Counted from the first letter of the stretch, positions 27,335 through 36,851 are shown. The stretch: 64,000 nt of DNA from Pigmentiphaga sp. NML030171 (GCF_002188635.1 NZ_NINX01000044.1:24311-88310); one strand, 5' to 3'. The notes: generated from the letters alone by a model not told the origin. A program made the numbers and translations.

Positions 27335-28831
27335 TTACATAATCGCCAACGGATAATTTACAGAGAGCCCCACATTGAAGGCATTGCCTACACTACCTTT
27401 CTGAGCCTTCACCAACTGAGCCACAAGTTTTAACTGTGCCGCGCCGTATTGCCAGCCATAAGACACCTCACTACCCCATAGTTTCCCGGCGCGCGGGAAA
27501 GCTTGGTTCACAGGCTCGTTTATAACGTTTGGCTCGGCGTGAAAAATTCGCACTGAGAATTTTGAATAGTAGTTATAATCCCTAGGGGCAATCGATAGCG
27601 ACGCAGAATAAACGCGGCCCGAACCACCTAAAAAATGGGCGATAGGCAACCCGTCGTGATAAAGGCCATTTCGGTAAATGCTATGACGATATGCAACGCC
27701 TGTTTGCCCATCCGACAAGCCAAAAAAGCGTCGTACAGTCGTATCAGCCCCCTCCAAAGTCCATTGAACTCGGCTAGATCCGACAATATGTTTAAACTGG
27801 GCACCGATCTGCAGGATATGTTTTGAAGGCAGCATCCCCGCCTCGTCTTCACCAGCCAATTGCGAGTAAAGGACGACTGGATTACCCATGAGGGAAAATC
27901 GATATCGTATATCGATACCAGCTAATTCGTTACCTGGGTCTGCCGATTTTCCCAGATCATTTGAATTACCAGTAAGCGCATCCCACACCGCGCCGAAGCC
28001 GTTTCTCCGACCGCTCCCGCCCCATTGAATGAATCTCGAAACGCCAATTTCGAGGCCGTCGACAGGACGAAAGAAACCTCGCATATTAAGAACGCGAACA
28101 CCCGGCACTGCAGTATCGTGTGCCATCTGCCCAACAAATAAATCATAACCCCAGGGGCCGATCCAACTCAGCCACGGCGACTCAAAAGGTACGTACTTTC
28201 CTCGTTGAAGCCCAATTCCTGGGATAGCTGTGGCCGAATTGCCCCATATCAGGCTCCCATGTTGCCCGGGGCCCCACCAATGCGAAATTTGGCCTGCATA
28301 TAGCACTTGTCCCAGGCCCGCTGCAGCAATGTAGCTCCCTTCCAAATTAATTTTCGACTGCTTGCTGGTTAACGGGTCGATCAAATAATTAATTTGAACA
28401 CGCCCTGCAATCGACTCGCCTCCGCCGCGGACATAGACCGCACCTACGCCTTTTCCCTTCGCTGTCGAAGAAAAATCGGTTTGCGGCAGAGCCTTCGCAT
28501 TTAGCTTCGCAGCCACTCCGAACACGGTGACCTTTTGTCGTTCTATATATTTCTTGACACTAAGCAGCGCATGAACATCACTAGGAGACAAATTACTCTT
28601 GCGTGCACCACTGAGTGCGTCTTCTAGGACAGACAAAGGCAATGGCCACGTCGAAGTCGAGACATTTTGGACGATGTTTCGATCCATAAGCCATTCTAAG
28701 TCCTCACGCAACCCTTGGTCCCCCGCCTCAATCATATCTGCGCGTTGGGCATTTGCATTCCATGGGATGCACACAAACAAAAGAGCCCATGGACACACTA
28801 GAATTCCTATTCTTCGGGCGAGTTCAGTCAC
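27335..28831 (-). CDS. wzi: Wzi-family capsule assembly outer-membrane protein
   Basis: Beta-barrel lectin of the Wzi family that attaches group-1-type capsule to the cell surface. GTG 28831 is chosen because AGAAGG lies 8 bases upstream and a clean signal peptide follows (RRIGILVCPWALLFVCIPWNANAQ); a GTG at 28909 would add 26 residues with no ribosome site. Mature part starts with the periplasmic helical segment (DLEWLMDRNIVQNVSTSTWPL), then barrel strands with SHWWGPGQHGSLIWGNSA and FRPVDGLEIGVSRFIQWGG, both family hallmarks. It is the first gene of the - strand operon, about 170 bases from the candidate promoter's start point. Confidence 0.85.
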   Translation of the reverse strand: MTELARRIGILVCPWALLFVCIPWNANAQRADMIEAGDQGLREDLEWLMDRNIVQNVSTSTWPLPLSVLEDALSGARKSNLSPSDVHALLSVKKYIERQKVTVFGVAAKLNAKALPQTDFSSTAKGKGVGAVYVRGGGESIAGRVQINYLIDPLTSKQSKINLEGSYIAAAGLGQVLYAGQISHWWGPGQHGSLIWGNSATAIPGIGLQRGKYVPFESPWLSWIGPWGYDLFVGQMAHDTAVPGVRVLNMRGFFRPVDGLEIGVSRFIQWGGSGRRNGFGAVWDALTGNSNDLGKSADPGNELAGIDIRYRFSLMGNPVVLYSQLAGEDEAGMLPSKHILQIGAQFKHIVGSSRVQWTLEGADTTVRRFFGLSDGQTGVAYRHSIYRNGLYHDGLPIAHFLGGSGRVYSASLSIAPRDYNYYSKFSVRIFHAEPNVINEPVNQAFPRAGKLWGSEVSYGWQYGAAQLKLVAQLVKAQKGSVGNAFNVGLSVNYPLAIM

Positions 28832-29009
28832 CACCACAGCCTTCTGACAAACTCCCAACCCCGACAGAGGAACGCGGGGAAAGGATTTCTTTGTTGGAAT
28901 CTTGCACACAGCAAGGATAGATGAGTCAAGCCTCCAGAGCGAGCCTCAGGCAGAGGCCCAAAGGCGTCGAACGTTACCATGAAAGCCGTGATGTCCCAAT
29001 GACGCTTAA

Positions 29010-29037
29010 TTTATATAACATTTTTTTGCTGCGACAA
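29010..29037 (-). promoter_or_regulatory. Candidate sigma-70 promoter of the capsule operon
   Basis: On the - strand TTGTCG (29037-29032) and TATAAA (29015-29010) are separated by 16 bases, inside an AT-rich stretch of an otherwise GC-rich gap. Transcription would start near 29003 and leave a leader of about 170 bases before wzi. No JUMPstart element was found in the leader. Confidence 0.5.
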
Positions 29038-29078
29038 TCGCTCTATTTTAGTGTATACGCCTCGCCCTTGAGAAATCA

Positions 29079-29094
29079 CCTGAGCCGCCTCAGG
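29079..29094. repeat. Perfect 6-bp inverted repeat between capsule operon and galU
   Basis: CCTGAG-CCGC-CTCAGG. It lies in the 391-base divergent gap (28832-29222), about 45 bases upstream of the capsule -35 box, so it could be a regulator site; it could also be a small hairpin in a galU leader. Nothing else in the gap could be identified with confidence. Confidence 0.35.
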
Positions 29095-29222
29095 GAATTG
29101 CGAACATTCGTTACAAACATCAAGGGGAGCGTAACAGCTGCATAACGTCCAGCATGGCAACCAATGCCCGGAGCTCACTGGGGTAACATCGATCCATTCA
29201 ACAATTCCACGTTCAAGCCCCT

Positions 29223-30065
29223 ATGAAGCCAATTCGCACTGCCGTCTTCCCTGTGGCCGGCCTCGGGACCCGGTTCCTCCCTGCGACCAAGGCAATGCCG
29301 AAGGAGATGCTGCCAGTCATCGACAAACCCCTAATCCAGTACGCCGTCGAGGAAGCAGTCGCTGCAGGGATCACTACCATGGTATTTATTACCGGGCGAA
29401 ACAAGCGAGCGATCGAAGACCACTTTGACACAATCCCGGAACTAGAGGCAGAGCTAGTGGCCAAGCACAAGGTCGAGTTGCTCCGAACGGTTAAGAACAT
29501 TATTCCGTCTACTGTGAACTGCATCTACATCCGCCAGCCCGCCCCTCTTGGCCTCGGACACGCGGTACTCTGCGCCGAACCGGTAGTTGGCAATAGCCCT
29601 TTTGCTGTGCTCCTCGCCGATGACCTTATCGATGCGAACGTTCCGGTTACCAAGCAGCTCGTGGAGGCCGCCATGGCCAATGACGGTAGTGTGCTAGGTG
29701 TACAGGACGTGGTTCGTGAAGACACCTCCAAGTATGGCATCGTCGATACTCACCAGAATACAGGCCAAACGGCACAGGTGTTCAGCATGGTGGAGAAGCC
29801 GGCTCCGGAGGACGCCCCGTCCACGCTGGCGGTGGTGGGCCGCTATGTGCTTGAAGGCGAGATATTCGATCACTTGCGTACGTTGGGCAAGGGCGCCGGC
29901 GGCGAGATCCAGTTGACGGACGGGATCGCGGCGCTGATGCAGGCCAAGCGCAAGGTGTTCGCGCATCGCTATGACGGCAAGCGTTACGACTGCGGCAGCA
30001 AGACGGGGCTGTTCGAGGCCACGGTCGCGCTGGGCAGGAAGTATCACGGTTTCGAAGTGAAGTAA
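29223..30065 (+). CDS. galU: UTP--glucose-1-phosphate uridylyltransferase
   Basis: Makes UDP-glucose from UTP and glucose-1-phosphate. Motifs: [26 protein letters not shown] (G-x-G-T-R-x-L-P nucleotide loop), [10 protein letters not shown], and [12 protein letters not shown] with the sugar-binding Glu-Lys. 280 residues, full length, intact. Codon use up to about base 29770 is island-like (mixed third positions, as in capsule genes), and from about 29790 on it is strongly GC3-rich like the host genes, which places a recombination edge within the gene. No close downstream link to lptG (71 bp gap with a hairpin). Confidence 0.96.
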   Translation: MKPIRTAVFPVAGLGTRFLPATKAMPKEMLPVIDKPLIQYAVEEAVAAGITTMVFITGRNKRAIEDHFDTIPELEAELVAKHKVELLRTVKNIIPSTVNCIYIRQPAPLGLGHAVLCAEPVVGNSPFAVLLADDLIDANVPVTKQLVEAAMANDGSVLGVQDVVREDTSKYGIVDTHQNTGQTAQVFSMVEKPAPEDAPSTLAVVGRYVLEGEIFDHLRTLGKGAGGEIQLTDGIAALMQAKRKVFAHRYDGKRYDCGSKTGLFEATVALGRKYHGFEVK

Positions 30066-30075
30066 GCTGCGGCGG

Positions 30076-30097
30076 GGCCGGCCTTTGGGCGCCGGCC
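30076..30097 (+). terminator. Possible weak terminator after galU
   Basis: GGCCGGC and GCCGGCC form a 7-bp stem around an 8-base loop, 11 bases after the galU stop. The T tract is poor (ATCCTTTA), so it may be only an attenuating hairpin between galU and lptG. Confidence 0.35.
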
Positions 30098-30136
30098 ATC
30101 CTTTACACTAACGGGCCGCCCGTTTCTCTATACGCC

Positions 30137-31315
30137 GTGAAGACCGCCCGCCGCTACCTGGCCACCGAAATCTATCGTTCCTCGTCCGTCGTCCTCATGG
30201 CGCTGGTGGGGTTGTTCTCGTTCTTCGCCCTGGTGGATGATCTGGACCAGGTGGGCCGCGGCGGCTTCAAGCTGTATCACCTGCTGTTCCTGGAGTTGCT
30301 GGCGCTGCCGACGCGGATCTATGACATCCTGCCCATCGGTCTGCTGATCGGGGCGATCCTGGCGCTGGCGGGGCTGGCGCAGCGGCACGAGCTGGTGATC
30401 CTGCGGGTGTCGGGGGTAAGCGGGATGCGGCTGCTGGGGATGCTGTGGCTGGTGTCGGTGCCGGTGATGATGCTGGCGATCGTGCTGGCGGAGTGGTTGA
30501 CGCCGGCGGCCGAGATCAAGCTGAACGAGACGCGCCTGACGATCACGGGCAGCGCGGGTGGCCGGTCTTCGGGGGTACTGCGCAGCGGCTACTGGTTCAA
30601 GGAGGACGCCGCGACCGGCGAGCGCATCATCAATGTGGGAGCGATGCAGGCCGGCGGCGGCGCCTCGGATGTGACGCTGTACGATTTCACGCCGTCGCGG
30701 CAGCTGGCGTCGATCACGCAGGCGAAGACGGCCAGTTTCGGCACGAATGAGCTGCGTCTGCATGACGTGGCGATCACGACGGTTTCCCCCACGCTGGAGT
30801 CTTCGTTGCACGCGGGGACGCGGGCGACGCAGGCGCCGGTGGTGGTGACCCGGGAGGCCGAGCGTACGGTGTCGACGACGCTGACGCCGGAATTGCTGCT
30901 TGCCCGGGTGCTGACCCCGGAGCGGATGTCGTTCACGGATCTGCTGGATTATGTGGGCTATTTGAACAAGAACCATCTGACGTCGGACCGGCAGATCGTG
31001 GCCATCTGGCGGAAGTTGATCTATCCGTTCACGCTCCTGGCGATGATCACGATCGCGGCGCCCGTGGGGTTCATGCAGACGCGGCGCGGCGGGGTCGGGG
31101 TGAAGATCTTCCTGGGCATCCTGCTGGGCGTGGGCTTTTTCATGTTGAATCAGTTGGCGCTGAACGTGGGCATGCTGAATCGCTGGCCGGCCTGGGTGAC
31201 GGCGGTGGCGCCGAATGCGCTGGCGCTAGGTGCCGCGCTGCTGGCGATGCTGGGGATGGAGTACGGTAATCTGCTGCGCGCCCGGTGGCGACAGGCGGCG
31301 GGTGCGACGACATGA
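30137..31315 (+). CDS. lptG: LPS export ABC transporter permease LptG
   Basis: Inner-membrane permease of the LptB2FGC complex that extracts LPS from the inner membrane. Starts at GTG 30137 ([24 protein letters not shown]). Six spans as expected: three N-terminal (about residues 15-40, 55-80, 100-125) and three C-terminal (about 300-385, for example [20 protein letters not shown] and [16 protein letters not shown]), with a periplasmic beta-jellyroll between. The conserved [25 protein letters not shown] region matches the YjgP/YjgQ family. 392 residues. lptF, its usual neighbour, is not upstream here; galU is instead. Overlaps apaH by ATGA. Confidence 0.93.
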   Translation: MKTARRYLATEIYRSSSVVLMALVGLFSFFALVDDLDQVGRGGFKLYHLLFLELLALPTRIYDILPIGLLIGAILALAGLAQRHELVILRVSGVSGMRLLGMLWLVSVPVMMLAIVLAEWLTPAAEIKLNETRLTITGSAGGRSSGVLRSGYWFKEDAATGERIINVGAMQAGGGASDVTLYDFTPSRQLASITQAKTASFGTNELRLHDVAITTVSPTLESSLHAGTRATQAPVVVTREAERTVSTTLTPELLLARVLTPERMSFTDLLDYVGYLNKNHLTSDRQIVAIWRKLIYPFTLLAMITIAAPVGFMQTRRGGVGVKIFLGILLGVGFFMLNQLALNVGMLNRWPAWVTAVAPNALALGAALLAMLGMEYGNLLRARWRQAAGATT

Positions 31316-32133
31316 GTATCTGGATGATCGGCGACTTGCAGGGGTGCTGCGCGCCGCTGGAGTCGCTGCTTGCGCGGCCGGAGATCGCGGGCGATGCCGA
31401 TGCGCGGTTCTGGTTCGCGGGGGATCTGGTAAACCGCGGGCCTGCCTCGCTGGCGACGATACGCCGGGTGATGGGGCTGGGCGAGCGGGCGGTGGCGGTG
31501 CTGGGCAATCACGATCTGCACCTGCTGGCGGTGGCGGCCGGGCTGCGCAAGGCGGGGAAGTCGGACACGATCCAGGAGATCCTGGATGCGCCGGATGCCG
31601 CCGACATTTTGACCTGGCTGCGGCATCGTCCGTTGGCGCATTTCCAGTTGGGGCATCTGATGGTGCACGCGGGCGTGCTGCCCGGCTGGACGGCGGCGCA
31701 GACGCTGGCCTTGGCGGGCGAGGTGGAAACGACGCTGCGCGGGCCGAACTGGCAGGGTTTCCTGGGCCAGATGTACGGCAATCTGCCGGCGGCCTGGGAT
31801 GACGGGTTGGAAGGGGCGGATCGGCTGCGGGTGATCGTGAATGCGCTGACGCGCATGCGTTTCTGCACGGCCGACGGCACGATGGAGTTCGCGGCCAAGG
31901 CGAATGCCAGGCATGCGCCGGACGGGTTCATGCCCTGGTTCGACGTGCCGGGCCGGGCGACGGAGTCGGTCACGGTGGTGTTCGGGCATTGGTCGACGCT
32001 GGGGCTGCTGGAGCGTCCGGGCCTGTTGTCGCTGGACACGGGCTGCGTCTGGGGCGGGCAATTGACCGCCGCGCGGCTGGAGGACCACAAGCTGGTGCAG
32101 GTGGCCTGCCAACAGTATCAGGTGCCGGGCTGA
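31312..32133 (+). CDS. apaH: Symmetrical bis(5'-nucleosyl)-tetraphosphatase
   Basis: Hydrolyses Ap4A to ADP. Metallophosphoesterase signature in order: [15 protein letters not shown] near residue 5, [13 protein letters not shown] near 33, LGNHDLHLL near 60, and later [11 protein letters not shown]. Start ATG 31312 overlaps the lptG stop; an in-frame ATG at 31285 lies inside lptG. 273 residues, normal length. Confidence 0.95.
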   Translation: MSIWMIGDLQGCCAPLESLLARPEIAGDADARFWFAGDLVNRGPASLATIRRVMGLGERAVAVLGNHDLHLLAVAAGLRKAGKSDTIQEILDAPDAADILTWLRHRPLAHFQLGHLMVHAGVLPGWTAAQTLALAGEVETTLRGPNWQGFLGQMYGNLPAAWDDGLEGADRLRVIVNALTRMRFCTADGTMEFAAKANARHAPDGFMPWFDVPGRATESVTVVFGHWSTLGLLERPGLLSLDTGCVWGGQLTAARLEDHKLVQVACQQYQVPG

Positions 32134-32158
32134 TCGCCCGCCGGCAAGAGGTGTGACC

Positions 32159-32725
32159 GTGGACGTGCTGGAAACCCGCCTGCCGGAAGTGCTGGTGTTC
32201 GCGCCCGAGGTGCGGCGCGATGCACGCGGGTATTTCGTGGAAACGTTCCGGGCGAGCTGGCTGGAGCAGGCCGGCATCCAGGCGGAGTTCGTGCAGGAGA
32301 ATCAATCGCTGTCGCGGCGCGGCGTGCTGCGCGGGCTGCATTTCCAGTGGCCGGGCGCGCAGGGCAAGCTGGTGCGGGTGGCGCGGGGCCGGATTTTCGA
32401 CGTGGCGGTGGACGTGCGGCGCGGATCGCCGCGTTTCGGGGCCTGGGTGGGCACGGAACTGGATGGCGACACTCACCGTCAGGTCTGGGTTCCTCCGGGC
32501 TTCGCGCACGGTTTCTGCGTGCTGTCGGACGAGGCCGAGGTCGTCTACAAGTGCACGGCCTATTACGATGCGGCCGCCGAGGCCGGCGTGCGCTGGAACG
32601 ACCCGGCGCTGGACATCGCCTGGCCTGGCGCGGGTCCGTATGTCCTGTCGGCCAAGGACGAGGCGCAGCCGCTGCTGGCCGACCTGCCGCGCGACCGTTT
32701 GCCGCCCTATCGGGGTACGCCATGA
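32159..32725 (+). CDS. rfbC: dTDP-4-dehydrorhamnose 3,5-epimerase
   Basis: Third step of dTDP-L-rhamnose synthesis. GTG 32159 has AAGAGG seven bases upstream; GTG 32153 is too close to that site. Cupin of 188 residues with FVQENQSLSRRGVLRGLHFQ near residue 40-60, the catalytic His-containing HFQWPG, and PPGFAHGFCVLSDEAEVVYKCT. Overlaps rfbD (ATGA). The first enzyme gene rfbA is not in the window. Confidence 0.94.
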   Translation: MDVLETRLPEVLVFAPEVRRDARGYFVETFRASWLEQAGIQAEFVQENQSLSRRGVLRGLHFQWPGAQGKLVRVARGRIFDVAVDVRRGSPRFGAWVGTELDGDTHRQVWVPPGFAHGFCVLSDEAEVVYKCTAYYDAAAEAGVRWNDPALDIAWPGAGPYVLSAKDEAQPLLADLPRDRLPPYRGTP

Positions 32726-33603
32726 CTATCCTGGTCGCGGGCGCCGGCGGGCAGTTGGGGCACGAGCTGGTGTTGCGCGGCGCGGCGCTGGGGGTCGTGG
32801 GGCTGGATCATGGGCAGTGGGACGTGAGTGATCCCGCGGCGACCGCCCGCATCGTGGCCGAGTATCGTCCCCGGGTGGTGATCAACGCGGCCGCCCATAC
32901 GGCGGTGGACAAGGCGGAAGGCGAGCCCGAGCGGGCCCTGGCGGTGAACCGGGACGGCGTCCGGAACCTGGCACGGGCCTGCGCGGCCCAGGGCGCGGCG
33001 CTGCTGCACCTGTCGACCTGCTATGTATTCGACGGCGCCAAGGGCGCTCCCTATACCGAGGATGACGCCCCGCATCCGCTGAATGTCTACGGCCGCAGCA
33101 AGTGGGAGGGGGAACGGCTGCTGCCGGCTCTGCTGCCCCGCCATCTGACGCTGCGGGTGTCGTGGGTGTTCGGCGCGCATGGCGGGAACTTCGTCCGCAC
33201 GATGCTGCGGCTGGCCGGCGAAGGCCGGCCGCTGCGCGTGGTGGCGGACCAGACGGGCACGCCCACGCACGCGGGCGACATCGCGCGAGCCCTGCTGTGC
33301 CTGGCGGCGCGCATCCAGGACGGCGAGGCGCTGCCCTGGGGCACGTATCATTACCCGGGCGGGCCGGCGACGACCTGGCATGGCTTCGCCCAGGCCATCA
33401 TGGCCCGGGCGCGCGATACGGGCCTGCTGGACACCGCGCCCCCGGTGGCGGCCATCGGCAGCGGCGACTACCCCGCGGCGGCCCGGCGGCCGCGCTATTC
33501 GGTCCTGGACGGCACGCGGGGCCGCGGGGTCCTGGGACTGGAACCGGCCGACTGGCGCGCGGGATTGCAAGAGGTATTGTCCGCATGGAAGGACGCGGCA
33601 TGA
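32722..33603 (+). CDS. rfbD: dTDP-4-dehydrorhamnose reductase
   Basis: NAD(P)H-dependent last step to dTDP-L-rhamnose. ATG 32722 overlaps the rfbC stop. Rossmann motif LVAGAGGQLGHELV, catalytic region STCYVFDGAKGAPYTEDD and YGRSKWEGE (YxxxK). 293 residues. Overlaps rfbB by ATGA at 33600. Confidence 0.95.
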   Translation: MTILVAGAGGQLGHELVLRGAALGVVGLDHGQWDVSDPAATARIVAEYRPRVVINAAAHTAVDKAEGEPERALAVNRDGVRNLARACAAQGAALLHLSTCYVFDGAKGAPYTEDDAPHPLNVYGRSKWEGERLLPALLPRHLTLRVSWVFGAHGGNFVRTMLRLAGEGRPLRVVADQTGTPTHAGDIARALLCLAARIQDGEALPWGTYHYPGGPATTWHGFAQAIMARARDTGLLDTAPPVAAIGSGDYPAAARRPRYSVLDGTRGRGVLGLEPADWRAGLQEVLSAWKDAA

Positions 33604-34613
33604 ATCATGTTCCCCGGCATGTCCTGGTCACGGGCGGCGCCGGTTTCATCGGATCGAACTTCGTGGCCTATCTGCTGGCCAGCGATCCCGGCGTGCGGGT
33701 GGTCAATCTGGACCTGATGACCTACGCGGCCGACCCCGGCATTCTTCCCCGCTTCGATGCCAGCGGCCGCCATGTGTTCGTCCACGGCGACATCTGCGAC
33801 GCGGAACTGGTCGCGCGGCTGCTGCGCGAGCACGAGGTCGACACCATCGTCCACTTCGCCGCCGAGACACACGTGGACCGGTCCATTACCGGGCCGGGCG
33901 ATTTCGTGCGCACCAACGTGGACGGGACCTTCGTGCTGCTGGAGGCGGCGCGGCAGGCCTGGCTGGCCGAGGGCCGCGCCGCCCCGGGGCGGCGTTTCCA
34001 CCACATTTCCACGGACGAGGTCTATGGCTCGCTGGGGCCGGACGATGCGGCCTTCACCGAGTCCTCGCCCTATGCGCCGAACTCGCCCTACTCCGCCAGC
34101 AAGGCGGCTTCGGATCACCTGGTGCGCGCCTATCACCGCACCTATGGGCTGCCGGTGGTGACGACGCATTGCTCGAACAACTACGGCCCCTACCAGCACG
34201 ACGAGAAGTTCATTCCCACCATCATCCGCTGCTGCCTGGCCGGCCAGCCGATACCGGTATTCGGCACCGGCGGCAATTCGCGCGACTGGCTGTACGTGGA
34301 CGACCATTGCCGGGGCATCGATCGCGTGCTGCGCGACGGACGCACGGGCGAGACCTACAACATCGGCGGCGGGTGCGAGCTGAACAATATCGAGGTGGCC
34401 GGAAAGCTGTGTGCGCTGATGGATGAGCATCATCCCGAGGGCGCGCCGCATCGCCGACTGATCAGCTTCGTGGCGGACCGGCCGGGGCATGATTGGCGGT
34501 ATGCGATCGACGCGGGGAAGATGCGGGAGGAGCTGGGGTGGGTGCCGAAAGAAAACTTTGATGCCGCGATAAAGAAGACCGTGGATTGGTATCTGGCCTC
34601 CCGCAACAGGTAG
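33600..34613 (+). CDS. rfbB: dTDP-glucose 4,6-dehydratase
   Basis: Second step of dTDP-rhamnose synthesis, an extended SDR of 337 residues. ATG 33600 overlaps the rfbD stop; upstream frame is a shadow. TGGAGFIGSNFVAYLL at the N-terminus, HFAAETHVDRSITGP near 85, STDEVYGSLG near 140, the catalytic YSASKAASDHLVRAY near 165 and SNNYGPYQHDEKFIP. Order rfbC-rfbD-rfbB without rfbA means rfbA must be elsewhere. Confidence 0.96.
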   Translation: MNHVPRHVLVTGGAGFIGSNFVAYLLASDPGVRVVNLDLMTYAADPGILPRFDASGRHVFVHGDICDAELVARLLREHEVDTIVHFAAETHVDRSITGPGDFVRTNVDGTFVLLEAARQAWLAEGRAAPGRRFHHISTDEVYGSLGPDDAAFTESSPYAPNSPYSASKAASDHLVRAYHRTYGLPVVTTHCSNNYGPYQHDEKFIPTIIRCCLAGQPIPVFGTGGNSRDWLYVDDHCRGIDRVLRDGRTGETYNIGGGCELNNIEVAGKLCALMDEHHPEGAPHRRLISFVADRPGHDWRYAIDAGKMREELGWVPKENFDAAIKKTVDWYLASRNR

Positions 34614-34644
34614 AATGATTGGACCAAAGTCCTTATCGGCTGCC

Positions 34645-35388
34645 ATGAAGCTCCCTCCCGCCACGGTCGAATTCTCCGCCATTGCTGCGCCTCGCGCCGT
34701 GGATGAAATCGAATCCCAGATCCGCGCCATGGTGGCGCAAGGGTTGCTCAAGCCCGGTGACCGGCTGCCGTCCGAGCGGGACCTGGCGGCCAAGCTGAAC
34801 GTGAGCCGCAATACGCTGCGCGAGGCGATGCGCACGCTGGAACGGGCCGGCATCCTGGAGATGCGCAAGGGAACGCACGGCGGGGCCTACATCCTGCACG
34901 GCAGCTCCGACTCCATCATCGACGGTCTCAGTAATCTCTATCACCTGGGAGCGATCTCGCCCGAGCAACTGACCGAAGCCCGCATCTGGCTGAGCGAGAT
35001 CGTGGTCCGGGTGGCGTGCGAACGAGCGACGGAGGAAGACCTTCGGGCCCTGGACGAAAACATTCAGGCGGGCCGGCAGGCGATTGCGGATGATCGTTTC
35101 GACATCCGCCAGCGGCTACATCGGGAATTCCACCTGATCCTGGCGCGTATGACCCGCAATCCCATTATCGAGGCCACGATGGCCGGCGTGATGGAGGTGA
35201 TGGGCCTGTTCATCGAACGCATCGGCCCGAGCGAGAACGCCTTTACGGAGCCGGCCCGCGACCGGCTGATGAAGCATTTGCGCAAGCGCGACGCGGAGGC
35301 GGCGGTCAAAGAGATGACCTCATACCTCAAGCGCCTGCAGACGCGCTACCTGGACCAGTGGGCCGAGCGCCGGCCGCCGGAACACTGA
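34645..35388 (+). CDS. GntR-family (FadR/FCD) transcriptional regulator
   Basis: 247 residues from ATG 34645 (an ATG at 34615 is possible but lies only 2 bp from the rfbB stop). N-terminal winged helix: GLLKPGDRLPSERDLAAKLNVSRNTLREAMRTLERAGI, the GntR signature. C-terminal FCD domain with the metal/ligand histidines and acidic residues (RLHREFHLILARMTRNP; ERIGPSENAFTEPARDRLMKHL). Probable local repressor of the catabolic operon that begins at 35535, acting on a TGGT-N3-ACCA palindrome upstream of it; ligand unknown. A rho-independent terminator follows. Confidence 0.9.
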   Translation: MKLPPATVEFSAIAAPRAVDEIESQIRAMVAQGLLKPGDRLPSERDLAAKLNVSRNTLREAMRTLERAGILEMRKGTHGGAYILHGSSDSIIDGLSNLYHLGAISPEQLTEARIWLSEIVVRVACERATEEDLRALDENIQAGRQAIADDRFDIRQRLHREFHLILARMTRNPIIEATMAGVMEVMGLFIERIGPSENAFTEPARDRLMKHLRKRDAEAAVKEMTSYLKRLQTRYLDQWAERRPPEH

Positions 35389-35406
35389 TCCCCGCTCTCG
35401 CAATGC

Positions 35407-35440
35407 GAAAACGCCGCCCTTTCGGGCGGCGTTTTCGTTT
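35407..35440 (+). terminator. Rho-independent terminator after the GntR regulator gene
   Basis: GAAAACGCCGCCC and GGGCGGCGTTTTC form a perfect 13-bp stem with a 4-base TTTC loop, followed by GTTT. It isolates the regulator gene from the operon at 35535. Confidence 0.85.
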
Positions 35441-35465
35441 GGGGGATGACTATTGCAAAAAACCC

Positions 35466-35513
35466 TGGACAACTCTTTTGCCGAACTGGTAGATTGCTTG
35501 AATGGTTCAACCA
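35466..35513 (+). promoter_or_regulatory. Candidate promoter and FadR-type operator of the catabolic operon
   Basis: TGGACA (35466) and TAGATT (35490) are spaced by 18 bases. A palindrome TGGT-TCA-ACCA (35503-35513) lies just after it and fits the TnGT-N3-ACnA half-sites bound by FadR-subfamily GntR proteins. It overlaps an apparent ATG at 35502, which is why the true start of the next gene is taken at 35535. Confidence 0.5.
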
Positions 35514-35534
35514 ATATGGGCACGGAGACAGAAG

Positions 35535-36851
35535 ATGTTGTCGTACGAAGATAACGAGCGCTTGGTCAGGGTCGGACCCGATACGGAGATGGGCAGGCTG
35601 ATGCGGCTGTACTGGCTGCCCTTCCTGGCCGCCAGGGACGTGGAAGCCGACGGGCAGCCGTACCGGGTGCGCCTGCTGGGCGAGGACCTGGTGGCGTTCC
35701 GGGACAGCAGCGGCCGCGTGGGGCTGGTAGACCATGCCTGTCCCCATCGGGGCGCGCAGATGGCGTTCGGGCGCAATGAAGAAGACGGGCTACGCTGCAT
35801 CTACCACGGCTGGAAATTCGGCGTGGATGGCCGCTGCCTGGACATGCCGGCGGAACCCGCCGGATCGGCGATGCCGGGGCGCATGCGCATTAAGTCCTAT
35901 CCGGTGCGCGAGCGTCATGGCGTGCTCTGGACTTACATGGGACCGGAGGCGGGAAATCCTCCACCGCTGCCCGATATGGAATGGAACCTGGTGCCGGAAG
36001 ACCAGGTCGTGGTGACGCTGCGGGTGCAGGAGTGCAATTGGCTGCAGGCGCTGGAGGGCGAGATCGATTCCGCCCACGCGGCGATCCTGCATGGCCGGGT
36101 GGACGGCGGCACCGTGAATCAGTGGCGCCAGGCCCAGGACCTGATGCCCAGCTTCGAGTGCCAGCAGCACGACGCCGGCATCAGCATCGCGGCGCGGCGC
36201 AAGGTGGGCGACGAGCAGAACTACGTCCGGGTCAATCAGTTCCTGATGCCCTTCTGGACGCTGGTGCCGCCGCAGTCGCAATTTCCTGAACTGAGCGGCC
36301 ACGCCTGGGTGCCGATCGACGACGAGCACACGCTGTGCATGATGTTCTCGTACCACCCTTCGAAGACTTTCTACGAGAAGAGCCGCAAGGTATTCAAGGA
36401 GGGCTACAACGGCCGCGAAACGGGCCACGCCTCGGACCACTCGTTCGAACAGCGCCCGCCCACGGACCCTTATCACACGTACTGGAGCAAATTCAATCGC
36501 GGCAATGCCTATCAGTTCGACTACCGCTCGCAGGTGGAGAAGTACAAGGCAGGCTTACCGGGGTTGTGGGTGCAGGATGCCGCATGCCAGTCGGGCGTGG
36601 CGCCGATCTACGACCGCACGCGCGAGCACCTGGGCACCACCGACACCGGCATCGCGCGCACGCGGCGCTTCCTGCTGGAAGCCTTGAAGCGGCTGGCGAC
36701 GGAACAAGCCGAGCCGGTTTCGGTCCGCCAGCCGGAGCTGTTCATGCTGCGCGCCATCTCCGTCACGATCCCTGAGGGAAGCGACTGGATGGCGGCCGGC
36801 CGGGACCTGATGCGGGCCCGGCTGGGCGAGGACTTCGGCTACACCCCTTGA
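35535..36851 (+). CDS. Rieske non-heme iron aromatic-ring oxygenase, alpha subunit
   Basis: 438 residues from ATG 35535 (GGAG seven bases upstream). Rieske [2Fe-2S] ligands are CPHRG...CIYHGWKF (C-x-H-x17-C-x2-H). The mononuclear iron site is in GEIDSAHAAILHGRV (D-x2-H-x4-H) near residue 185. Layout matches phthalate 4,5-dioxygenase/phenoxybenzoate-type single-component oxygenases. No reductase or ferredoxin gene is in this operon, so electrons must come from a general or unlinked reductase. First gene of the operon; substrate unknown. Confidence 0.92.
   Translation: MLSYEDNERLVRVGPDTEMGRLMRLYWLPFLAARDVEADGQPYRVRLLGEDLVAFRDSSGRVGLVDHACPHRGAQMAFGRNEEDGLRCIYHGWKFGVDGRCLDMPAEPAGSAMPGRMRIKSYPVRERHGVLWTYMGPEAGNPPPLPDMEWNLVPEDQVVVTLRVQECNWLQALEGEIDSAHAAILHGRVDGGTVNQWRQAQDLMPSFECQQHDAGISIAARRKVGDEQNYVRVNQFLMPFWTLVPPQSQFPELSGHAWVPIDDEHTLCMMFSYHPSKTFYEKSRKVFKEGYNGRETGHASDHSFEQRPPTDPYHTYWSKFNRGNAYQFDYRSQVEKYKAGLPGLWVQDAACQSGVAPIYDRTREHLGTTDTGIARTRRFLLEALKRLATEQAEPVSVRQPELFMLRAISVTIPEGSDWMAAGRDLMRARLGEDFGYTP

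Noticed and set aside
28832..29222. JUMPstart/ops element before the capsule operon
   Set aside because: No match to the conserved JUMPstart core was found on either strand in the gap.
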